Of a DNA stretch of 19,436 bases, positions 5,409 to 12,554 are shown piece after piece. The number at the start of each line of letters is the position of its first letter. Position 1 is the stretch's first letter. The stretch is taken from the NCBI GenBank assembly GCA_046050465.1, contig JBJOPS010000002.1, positions 1 through 19,436 on the forward strand, written 5' to 3'. The stretch is from Egaibacter sp046050465 (GTDB lineage: Bacteria > Pseudomonadota > Gammaproteobacteria > Burkholderiales > Burkholderiaceae_C). The notes under the pieces were generated by a model. That model saw only the letters and a program-made list of their open reading frames with translations. It was not told the origin of the DNA and searched no databases. The position numbers and the translations under genes are program-made.

Positions 5409-8123
5409 TTAGGCGTACAGGGGGTTCACTTTGTCGGCATTGATACCGTATTTCTTGATCGCTTCAGCGACCTTGGCCACGGGCACGGTACCGTCTTCGC
5501 TCAGCGCCTTCAGGGCGGCGACCACGATGTAGTGGCGGTTTATCTCGAAGTGCTCACGCAGCTTGCTGCGGAAGTCGGAGCGGCCAAAGCCGTCGGTGCC
5601 CAGCACCTTGTAGGTACGGCCCTTGGGCACGAAGGGGCGGATCTGCTCGGCATAGGCCTTCATGTAGTCGGTGGATGCAATCACGGGGCCCTTGGCTTTT
5701 TCAAGCTGCCGGGAGACGAAGGACACGCGTGGTGTTTCCAGCGGGTGCAGCAGGTTCCAGCGCTCGGCGTCCTGGCCGTCGCGGGTGAGTTCGTTGAAGC
5801 TTGGGCAGCTCCAGACATCGGCGCCCACGCCCCACTCTTTTTCCAGCAGCTCCTGCGCCGCTATGCTTTCACGCAGGATGGTGCCCGAGCCCAACAGTTG
5901 CACACGGGGAGTCAGCTTGGCACCCTCTTTGCACATATACATGCCCTTGATGATCTGCTCTTCGGTACCGGCCTTGAGGCCGGGCATGGCGTAGTTTTCG
6001 TTCAACAGAGTCAGGTAATAGAAGACGTTGTCCTGCTTCTCCACCATGCGCTTCAAACCGTGGTGCAGGATGACGCCGACTTCGTGCGCGAAGGTCGGGT
6101 CATACGAGAGGCAGTTCGGGATGGTGCCGGCCATGATGTGGCTGTGGCCGTCTTCGTGCTGCAAGCCTTCACCGTTGAGCGTGGTGCGGCCCGAGGTGCC
6201 GCCCAGCAGGAAGCCGCGGGCTTGCATGTCGCCCGCTGCCCAGGCCAGGTCGCCAATGCGCTGGAAGCCGAACATCGAGTAGTACACGTAGAAGGGCACC
6301 ATGATGCGGTTGCTGGTGCTGTAGCTGGTGGCCGCCGCAATCCAGCTGCTCATGCCACCAGCTTCGTTGATACCTTCTTGCAGGATCTGGCCCTTGGTGT
6401 CTTCCTTGTAGTACATGACCTGGTCTTTATCGACCGGGGTGTATTGCTGGCCTGCGGGGTTGTAGATGCCCACTTGGCGGAACAGGCCTTCCATACCGAA
6501 GGTACGGGCTTCGTCCACCAGAATGGGCACCACGCGTGGGCCCAGTGCCTGGTCGCGCAACAACTGGGTCAGGAACCGCACATAAGCCTGGGTGGTGGAG
6601 ATTTCACGGCCTTCGGCGGTGGGCTCCATCACCGACTTGAACACATCCAGCGAGGGCACGGTGAAGCTCTCGTCGGCCTTCACGCGGCGGTGCGGCAGGT
6701 AGCCGCCCAAGGCCTTGCGGCGCTCGTGCAGGTACTTCATTTCGGGGGTGTCGTCCGCCGGCTTGTAAAACGGAATGTCGGCCAGCTGGCTGTCAGGCAC
6801 CGGAATGTTGAAGCGGTCGCGGAAGGCTTTGATGTCCTCGTCGGTCAGCTTCTTGGTCTGGTGGACGTTGTTCTTGCCTTCACCGGCCTTGCCCATGCCG
6901 AAGCCCTTGACGGTCTTGATCAGCAACACCGTGGGCTGGCCCTTGTGGTGCACGGCCTTGTGGAAGGCGGCATACACCTTCCTGGAGTCGTGGCCGCCGC
7001 GGCGCAAATCAAAAATCTCTTCGTCGCTCATCTTGGCGACCATTTCCAGTGTGCGCGGGTCTTTGCCGAAGAAATGCTTGCGCACATAGGCACCGTCGTT
7101 GGCCTTCATGGCCTGGTAGTCGCCATCCAGCGTGTCCATCATGACCTTCTTGAGGGCGCCGTCCTTGTCGCGCGCCAGCAGCGGGTCCCAGCCGGAGCCC
7201 CACAGCAGCTTGATCACGTTCCAGCCGGCACCGCGGAATTCGCCTTCCAACTCCTGGATGATCTTGCCGTTGCCGCGCACCGGGCCGTCCAGGCGCTGCA
7301 AGTTGCAATTGATCACGAAGACCAGGTTGTCCAAGCCTTCACGGGCGGCCAAACCGATGGCGCCCAAGGATTCGACTTCGTCCATTTCGCCGTCGCCACA
7401 GAACACCCAGACCTTGCGGTTTTCGGTGTTGGCGATGCCGCGGGCGTGCAGGTACTTGAGGAACCGCGCCTGGTAAATGGCCATCAATGGCCCCAAGCCC
7501 ATGGAGACCGTGGGGAACTGCCAGAACTCGGGCATCAGCTTGGGGTGCGGGTAGCTGGACAGGCCCTTGCCGTCCACTTCCTGACGGAAGTTCAGCAGTT
7601 GCTCTTCCGACAGGCGGCCTTCCAGGTAGGCACGCGCATACACGCCGGGCGACACGTGGCCCTGGATATAGAGGCAGTCGCCGCCGTGTTCTTTTCCAGG
7701 CTCGGCGCTCTCAGCGTGCCAGAAGTGGTTGAAACCGGCACCAAACAGGCTGGCCAGTGAGGCGAACGAGCCGATGTGGCCGCCCAAATCACCGCCATCC
7801 ACGGGGTGGTGGCGATTGGCCTTGACCACCATGGCCATGGCGTTCCAGCGCATGTAGGCGCGCAGGCGCTCTTCAATTTCCAGATTGCCGGGGGCACGTT
7901 CTTCCTGGTCAGGCTCGATGGTGTTGACATAGCCGGTATTGGCAGAGAACGGCATGTCGATGCTGCTTTGGCGCGCATGCTCTAGCAATTGCTCCAGCAA
8001 GAAATGCGCGCGCTCCGGGCCTTCGCTCTGGATAACGGCCGAGAGGGCATCCATCCATTCGCGGGTTTCCTGGCTGTCCGCGTCGTTGGCGGCGCCTGGC
8101 AGGTTCTGGGGAACTGCTGACAT
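5409..8123 (-). CDS. aceE: Pyruvate dehydrogenase E1 component, homodimeric type
   Basis: A 904-residue thiamine-diphosphate enzyme that decarboxylates pyruvate and reductively acetylates the lipoyl arms of E2. The length matches the single-chain AceE family (about 890 residues in E. coli), not the split alpha/beta type. The ThDP/Mg motif is clear: GDGEMDE begins at residue 243 and ends with NCNLQ at 272-276. Also typical are HHPVDGGDLGGHIGSFAS near 105-122 and HVSPGVYARAYLEGRL near 156-171. The ATG at 8123 was chosen because AGGAGA lies six bases upstream and MSAVPQN begins in the family manner. An in-frame ATG at 8210 would lie inside the AT-rich promoter region. It is the first gene of the aceE-aceF-lpdA operon and is divergent from a sensor kinase gene. 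No truncation or unusual residue was noticed. Confidence 0.98.
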   Translation of the reverse strand: MSAVPQNLPGAANDADSQETREWMDALSAVIQSEGPERAHFLLEQLLEHARQSSIDMPFSANTGYVNTIEPDQEERAPGNLEIEERLRAYMRWNAMAMVVKANRHHPVDGGDLGGHIGSFASLASLFGAGFNHFWHAESAEPGKEHGGDCLYIQGHVSPGVYARAYLEGRLSEEQLLNFRQEVDGKGLSSYPHPKLMPEFWQFPTVSMGLGPLMAIYQARFLKYLHARGIANTENRKVWVFCGDGEMDEVESLGAIGLAAREGLDNLVFVINCNLQRLDGPVRGNGKIIQELEGEFRGAGWNVIKLLWGSGWDPLLARDKDGALKKVMMDTLDGDYQAMKANDGAYVRKHFFGKDPRTLEMVAKMSDEEIFDLRRGGHDSRKVYAAFHKAVHHKGQPTVLLIKTVKGFGMGKAGEGKNNVHQTKKLTDEDIKAFRDRFNIPVPDSQLADIPFYKPADDTPEMKYLHERRKALGGYLPHRRVKADESFTVPSLDVFKSVMEPTAEGREISTTQAYVRFLTQLLRDQALGPRVVPILVDEARTFGMEGLFRQVGIYNPAGQQYTPVDKDQVMYYKEDTKGQILQEGINEAGGMSSWIAAATSYSTSNRIMVPFYVYYSMFGFQRIGDLAWAAGDMQARGFLLGGTSGRTTLNGEGLQHEDGHSHIMAGTIPNCLSYDPTFAHEVGVILHHGLKRMVEKQDNVFYYLTLLNENYAMPGLKAGTEEQIIKGMYMCKEGAKLTPRVQLLGSGTILRESIAAQELLEKEWGVGADVWSCPSFNELTRDGQDAERWNLLHPLETPRVSFVSRQLEKAKGPVIASTDYMKAYAEQIRPFVPKGRTYKVLGTDGFGRSDFRSKLREHFEINRHYIVVAALKALSEDGTVPVAKVAEAIKKYGINADKVNPLYA

Positions 8124-8198
8124 ATTTGTCTCCTGGTTATTGCCTGATTTGTCGATCAGACGTTTTTGGTACGTTTTGTGGAGTTTCTCACAATTTGA

Positions 8199-8238
8199 TT
8201 GAAATTTCAAAATATGCTTGTAAATTTCTTAATGTGAA
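8199..8238 (-). promoter_or_regulatory. Candidate aceE promoter with palindrome at the start site
   Basis: The 185-bp region between aceE and the kinase gene is strikingly AT-rich for this window. On the aceE strand TTCACA (8233-8238) and CATATT (8211-8216) are separated by 16 bases, which would start transcription near 8204 and leave a leader of about 80 bases. A perfect 12-bp palindrome, TTGAAATTTCAA (8199-8210), covers that predicted start, where a repressor would act. The promoter call is approximate; the palindrome is certain as sequence. Confidence 0.45.
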
Positions 8239-8296
8239 AATATAAAACCGAACTCAAGGCTCGGTATTCCCACATGCCGTGGTATCAGGTCTGGCC

Positions 8297-8302
8297 TACA
8301 CT
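8297..8302 (+). promoter_or_regulatory. Candidate -10 box giving a leaderless kinase mRNA
   Basis: TACACT ends six bases before the ATG at 8309, so transcription would begin at or within a base or two of the start codon. No Shine-Dalgarno sequence precedes the ATG, which agrees with a leaderless message. No good -35 is visible at 16-18 bp. The same -10-to-ATG distance is seen at prlC. Confidence 0.35.
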
Positions 8303-8308
8303 TGCCCC

Positions 8309-10855
8309 ATGAGCATCAAGTCACAGCTTGCGCTGGACATTCGCACCACCACATCCACCACAGTTCAGGTCAGACGCTGGTGGCGACGTTTGCCTGCACA
8401 CCGTCAGGACAGGTTTGCCATGTTGGCGCCCCTGGCCGCTGTGGTGCTTTTTTTGGCGGCCATCGTGTCTGCCTTCGGGTACCTTCGACTGGAAGAAATT
8501 GAGCGGGAACAGGAGGCTGTACGGCGAGATGTCGAATACACGCAGCAGCGCTTGCGCTTGCGCTTGCTGGAGCGGCAGGAACAAATCATGCGCATTGCCC
8601 GCGACATTTCCAACCGGGAAGTGGATTCAGAAGATTTCCAGACCCGGGCCGAGGCATTGATCAATCAATACCCCGAGCTGGAGACTATTAGCTGGCTTGA
8701 TGAAAAAAAACGTTTCAAGGCCAGCTACGGTACGGCCAGCCTGTCTGCCAGGCAGCGGCGGCTGACAGGAGACACCCTCAAAACCGGGGAGACCGAAAAC
8801 ACATACATGCTGGCCAAAGACTTGCAGCAGCCGGTTTATGCCCAACATCTGTCCGGAAAAAACAAGGATTCACATCTGCAGCTGCATGTGCCTTTGATAG
8901 ACCGTGCCAAATTTGTTGGCGTAGTGATGGCGGAATACTCCGTCGACGGGCTATACCGGTATGGGGTACCAGCGGAAATTTCAGCGCGCTACGCCGTCTC
9001 GTTGCTGGATGCCAAAGGGGAACGACTGGCAGGAACCAGCATAACAACGCGCCGCCCCCTCAATGGGCTGCAATCGTGGTCAGCACCATGGAACGAATAT
9101 GAAGTACCGGTCTCGCCCGTAGGCAATGGTCTGATTATCCGGGCCCAGGCTTACCGCACATCATTGGGCATGATTGGCAGCGGTCTGTTCTGGCTAGTCA
9201 TCACCTTGAGCGCCATGACCGCATGGATGCTCATCGGAAACTGGCGTCATACACGCCGACGGGTCCAGGCACAACAGGCGTTGGTTTCAGAAACAAACTT
9301 TCGGCGCGCCATGGAGAACTCCATGCTCACCGGCATGCGGGCCATGGATCTGCAAGGCCGCATCACCTACGTGAATGCCGCGTTTTGCCAGATGACTGGC
9401 TGGGATGAGTCAGAGCTGGTAGGTCGCACCGCCCCTTTCCCCTACTGGCCAGAATCGGACCGGGAAACACTGGCTTCTGTTTTGAACGAAGAAATTGCCG
9501 GCAACTCATCCCCAGGCGGCATCCAGATGCGCGTCAAGCGTAAAGATGGCAATCTCTTTGAGGCTCGTCTGTACGTGTCGCCATTGATTGATTCCCGTGG
9601 CGCCCAAACGGGTTGGATGACCTCCATGACCGACATCACCGAACCCAACCGGATTCGTGAGCAACTGTCTGCGTCTTACGAGCGTTTCACCACAGTGCTG
9701 GAGGCACTGGACGCATCCATATCGGTGGCCCCGCTGGGTAGTGATGAATTGCTGTTTGCCAACAAGCTCTATCGCCTTTGGTTCGGTGTCCAGACCCAGG
9801 GCCACCTGCAACTGGTCGCGCAAGCCGGAGTTCCAATGCGTGCAGCGACCGATGAATCCCGCGATAGCGTGGATTCTTTTGCCGGATTGCCCACCGCCTC
9901 GCTACACGACACCGAAATGGAAAGTGCTGAAATTTACCTGCCTGAACACGACAAGTGGCTGGAAGTACGTACACGTTACCTGAGCTGGGTGGACGGGCGC
10001 CTGGCGCAGATGGTGATTGCAACCGACATCACGGCGCGTCGCCTGGCCGAAGCTCAGGCCGCGGCACAGGCGGCACGCGCACAAAATGCCAGCAGGCTCA
10101 TCACCATGGGAGAAATGGCCTCAAGTGTGGCCCACGAATTGAACCAGCCTCTGACGGCCATAAATAACTACTGCAACGGTATGGTGACACGTATCCGGTC
10201 CAGGCAGATAACTGACGAAGACTTGCTCGGCGCACTGGAAAAAACGGCTAAACAGGCACAGCGTGCCGGTCAGATCATTCAGCGAATCCGGTCTTTTGTG
10301 AAGCGCAGCGAGCCGAACCGAACCCTGTCAGAAGTGACCTCCATGGTGGGCGAGGCCGTGGAGCTGGCCGAGATCGAAATGAGGCGGCGCAATGTGCGCC
10401 TGATGCACCACGTAGCTGTGCGGCTCCCACCCGTAATGGTTGACCCGATTCTGATCGAGCAGGTACTGGTCAACCTGCTGAAAAATGCTGCCGAGTCAAT
10501 TGATGCGGCACTGCGGCCTATCGAAAAACGCAGTGTGGATCTGAGTGTCACAACCCAAACCGTGGAGGGTAAACCGGTAGTCGAGTTCTCTGTCATGGAT
10601 TCGGGCATGGGCATTGCACCTGAAGTCATGGACAGGCTATACGAGGCGTTTTACTCCACCAAGGCAGACGGCATGGGAATTGGCCTGAGTTTGTGCCGCT
10701 CCATCGTCGAGTCCCACCAGGGCAGGATGAAGGCGGAGAACATTTACAATGGCACCGAGGTGACGGGGTGCCACTTTTCCTTCTGGATACCCGTTGCAGA
10801 CACTTTGGCGATGCCAGGCACTGTACCCGACACGCAACACACCATCTTGGGGTAA
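8309..10855 (+). CDS. Membrane sensor histidine kinase with two PAS domains
   Basis: An 848-residue inner-membrane kinase. Segments in order: basic N-terminus; TM1 about 38-59; a predicted periplasmic region of about 225 residues (60-286) that starts as an Arg/Glu-rich helix and resembles Cache/CHASE-type sensors only in general layout; TM2 about 287-310; PAS1 about 330-445 (RITYVNAAFCQMTGW); PAS2 about 455-575 (weaker); then the kinase core with phospho-acceptor His609 in SSVAHELNQPLTAINNY, N box VNLLKNAAESI, G1 DSGMGIAPEV and FYSTKADGMGIGLSL. The H-box and ATPase are of the FixL/TodS/DctB kind. I prefer the ATG at 8309; a GTG at 8279 would add ten residues. It is divergent from aceE and is followed after 4 bp by its response regulator. 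The ligand is unknown. A link to pyruvate metabolism is only suggested by position. Confidence 0.93.
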   Translation: MSIKSQLALDIRTTTSTTVQVRRWWRRLPAHRQDRFAMLAPLAAVVLFLAAIVSAFGYLRLEEIEREQEAVRRDVEYTQQRLRLRLLERQEQIMRIARDISNREVDSEDFQTRAEALINQYPELETISWLDEKKRFKASYGTASLSARQRRLTGDTLKTGETENTYMLAKDLQQPVYAQHLSGKNKDSHLQLHVPLIDRAKFVGVVMAEYSVDGLYRYGVPAEISARYAVSLLDAKGERLAGTSITTRRPLNGLQSWSAPWNEYEVPVSPVGNGLIIRAQAYRTSLGMIGSGLFWLVITLSAMTAWMLIGNWRHTRRRVQAQQALVSETNFRRAMENSMLTGMRAMDLQGRITYVNAAFCQMTGWDESELVGRTAPFPYWPESDRETLASVLNEEIAGNSSPGGIQMRVKRKDGNLFEARLYVSPLIDSRGAQTGWMTSMTDITEPNRIREQLSASYERFTTVLEALDASISVAPLGSDELLFANKLYRLWFGVQTQGHLQLVAQAGVPMRAATDESRDSVDSFAGLPTASLHDTEMESAEIYLPEHDKWLEVRTRYLSWVDGRLAQMVIATDITARRLAEAQAAAQAARAQNASRLITMGEMASSVAHELNQPLTAINNYCNGMVTRIRSRQITDEDLLGALEKTAKQAQRAGQIIQRIRSFVKRSEPNRTLSEVTSMVGEAVELAEIEMRRRNVRLMHHVAVRLPPVMVDPILIEQVLVNLLKNAAESIDAALRPIEKRSVDLSVTTQTVEGKPVVEFSVMDSGMGIAPEVMDRLYEAFYSTKADGMGIGLSLCRSIVESHQGRMKAENIYNGTEVTGCHFSFWIPVADTLAMPGTVPDTQHTILG

Positions 10856-10859
10856 CTGC

Positions 10860-11486
10860 ATGAGTTTGATTCCGAAAAAGGGAACCGTCTACGTTGTTGA
10901 TGACGACGAAGCCGTTCGCGACTCGCTTCAGTGGCTACTCGAAGGCAAGGATTACCGCGTCCGCTGCTTCGATTCTGCCGAGTCGTTCCTCAGCCGCTAC
11001 GACTCACGCGAGGTAGCCTGCCTGATTGTGGATATCCGCATGGGTGGCATGACAGGACTGGAATTGCAGACCCGCCTGATCGAAGGCCATTCCCCGCTGC
11101 CCATCGTGTTCATCACCGGCCACGGCGACGTGCCCATGGCCGTGGACACCATGAAAAAAGGCGCCATGGATTTCATCCAGAAGCCCTTCAAGGAAGATCA
11201 ACTGGTAGGTCTGGTGGAGAAAATGCTCGAACACGCCAGAGGCACTTTCTCCGAGCATCAGCACGCGGCCAGCCGAGATGCATTGCTGTCCAAGCTGACG
11301 CTGCGCGAGTCCCAGGTACTGGAGCGCATCGTGGCCGGCCGGTTGAACAAGCAGATTGCCGACGACCTGGGCATCAGTATCAAGACCGTTGAGGCGCACC
11401 GTGCCAACATCATGGAAAAACTCAACGCCAACACCGTCGCCGATCTGCTGAAAATTGCCCTTGGGCAAAATGCCCCAAAAGGTTGA
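10860..11486 (+). CDS. FixJ/NarL-type response regulator
   Basis: A 208-residue DNA-binding response regulator. The receiver domain (about 8-122) has the acidic pocket at Asp14-16 (VYVVDDDEAVRDSL), phospho-acceptor Asp58 in LIVDIRMGGMTG, Thr86 in FITGHGDVPMA and Lys108 in FIQKPF. The C-terminal LuxR-type helix-turn-helix (about 140-200) is clear: LTLRESQVLERIVAGRLNK, then IADDLGISIKTVEAHRANIM. The ITGHGD...AMKxGAxDF-style receiver resembles FixJ, TodT and TtrR. The start is the ATG at 10860, four bases past the kinase stop, with only a GGGG in front, so translation is probably coupled. The pair is a complete two-component system whose nearest divergent target is the aceE promoter. An intrinsic terminator follows about 50 bp downstream. 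Confidence 0.95.
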   Translation: MSLIPKKGTVYVVDDDEAVRDSLQWLLEGKDYRVRCFDSAESFLSRYDSREVACLIVDIRMGGMTGLELQTRLIEGHSPLPIVFITGHGDVPMAVDTMKKGAMDFIQKPFKEDQLVGLVEKMLEHARGTFSEHQHAASRDALLSKLTLRESQVLERIVAGRLNKQIADDLGISIKTVEAHRANIMEKLNANTVADLLKIALGQNAPKG

Positions 11487-11510
11487 CAACGCATTGGGAA
11501 CCACGCTTTC

Positions 11511-11566
11511 GCTACTCTTTTTATAGCTCCTCACGCCCGTCCCATAAGGGGAGACGGGCTTTTTTA
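11511..11566 (+). repeat. Dispersed 56-bp repeat, intergenic copy
   Basis: GCTA (11511-11514), nine bases, TAGCT (11524-11528), CTCACG, then a GC-rich inverted repeat and a T-run. It matches the crotonase-gene copy at 29 of 56 ungapped positions by hand count, with both core motifs at identical spacing. Unlike the coding copies it has a strong stem and T-run, so here the element works as a terminator. From memory, similar TAGCT-containing hairpin repeats are common between genes in Comamonadaceae; this was not checked. Confidence 0.6.
11535..11565 (+). terminator. Intrinsic terminator after the response regulator gene
   Basis: GCCCGTC (11535-11541) pairs with GACGGGC (11553-11559), giving a perfect 7-bp GC-rich stem with an 11-base loop, directly followed by six T (11560-11565). 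It ends only 14 bases before the folD ATG. It should separate the two-component operon from folD, or act as an attenuator for any transcript reading into folD. Confidence 0.85.
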
Positions 11567-11579
11567 CGTGTAAAACACA

Positions 11580-12449
11580 ATGACCATCACATCCACAGCC
11601 AAACTAATCGATGGCAACGCACTCTCCCGCCAGCTGCGCACGGAAGTTGCCAGTCGCACAGCCGTGCTCAAGCAAAAGGGCATCACACCCGGCCTGGCCG
11701 TGGTGCTGGTGGGTGAAAACCCGGCGTCGCAGGTTTACGTGCGAAACAAAGTCAAGGCCTGCAGGGATGCCGGCCTGCATTCGGTGCTGGAGCAGCGCCC
11801 CGCAACCATGACCGAGGCTGCACTGCTCGCCCTGGTACACAACCTGAACAACGATCCGTCCATACACGGCATTCTGGTGCAGTTGCCGTTGCCAGCGCAC
11901 ATCGATGCCCAGAAGGTGATCGAGTCCATCTCCCCCGCCAAAGACGTTGACGGCTTTCACGTCAACAGCGCTGGTGCCCTGATGGTGGGCCAGCCCGGGT
12001 TCTGGCCCTGCACCCCCTACGGCTGCACGAAGATGCTGGAAAGCATCGGTTTTGAGCTCAAGGGCAAACACGCGGTGGTGATTGGCCGCAGCAACATCGT
12101 CGGCAAGCCCATGGCCCTGATGCTGCTGCAGAAAAATGCCACTGTCACCATTTGCCACAGTGGCACCAAAGACCTGAAAGCCATGACACTGCAAGCCGAT
12201 GTGATTGTGGCGGCGGTGGGCAAGGTGAACGTGCTGACCGCAGACATGGTCAAGCCCGGTGCCGTGGTGATTGACGTGGGCATGAACCGCAACGCCGAAG
12301 GCAAATTGTGCGGTGACGTGGACTTTGCCGGCGTGAGCCAGGTGGCCAGCCACATCACCCCGGTGCCTGGCGGCGTGGGCCCCATGACCATCACCATGCT
12401 GCTGGTCAACACCCTGGAAGCGGCAGAACGGGTAGCGGCTGGCGCTTGA
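11580..12449 (+). CDS. folD: Bifunctional methylenetetrahydrofolate dehydrogenase/cyclohydrolase
   Basis: A 289-residue cytoplasmic enzyme interconverting 5,10-methylene-, methenyl- and 10-formyl-tetrahydrofolate with NADP. The family landmarks are present: the catalytic Lys57 region YVRNKVKACRDAG, GILVQLPLPAHID, the KDVDGFHVNSAG loop, VVIGRSNIVGKPMALMLL at the NADP Rossmann site, and the C-terminal TPVPGGVGPMTITMLL. The length is typical (E. coli 288). The ATG at 11580 has no recognisable ribosome binding site and follows a strong terminator by 14 bases, so how it is transcribed and initiated is unclear. A perfect TTGACA sits at 11483-11488 over the response-regulator stop codon, but no -10 lies at the right distance. 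About 105 bp separate it from prlC. Confidence 0.97.
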   Translation: MTITSTAKLIDGNALSRQLRTEVASRTAVLKQKGITPGLAVVLVGENPASQVYVRNKVKACRDAGLHSVLEQRPATMTEAALLALVHNLNNDPSIHGILVQLPLPAHIDAQKVIESISPAKDVDGFHVNSAGALMVGQPGFWPCTPYGCTKMLESIGFELKGKHAVVIGRSNIVGKPMALMLLQKNATVTICHSGTKDLKAMTLQADVIVAAVGKVNVLTADMVKPGAVVIDVGMNRNAEGKLCGDVDFAGVSQVASHITPVPGGVGPMTITMLLVNTLEAAERVAAGA

Positions 12450-12518
12450 AATGAACACCCTTGCCTCCAACCAAGAGGTCAAATGGAGCATGGCTTGGTC
12501 TGAGCTGGCTCCCTGTCA

Positions 12519-12548
12519 TCGACACGGTTTTTCCTCATCGGGTATCTT
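12519..12548 (+). promoter_or_regulatory. Candidate leaderless promoter of prlC
   Basis: TCGACA (12519-12524) and TATCTT (12543-12548) are spaced by 18 bases. The -10 ends six bases before the prlC ATG, which places the start of transcription at the start codon. No Shine-Dalgarno sequence is present upstream of that ATG. The two facts together argue for a leaderless mRNA. Confidence 0.5.
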
Positions 12549-12554
12549 CACTTT

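Noticed and set aside
5043..7760. A 905-residue open frame on the + strand opposite aceE
   Set aside because: Its sequence is His/Gln/Val/Ala-rich and lacks any domain. It is the reverse-frame shadow of a highly expressed GC-rich gene whose own product is certain.
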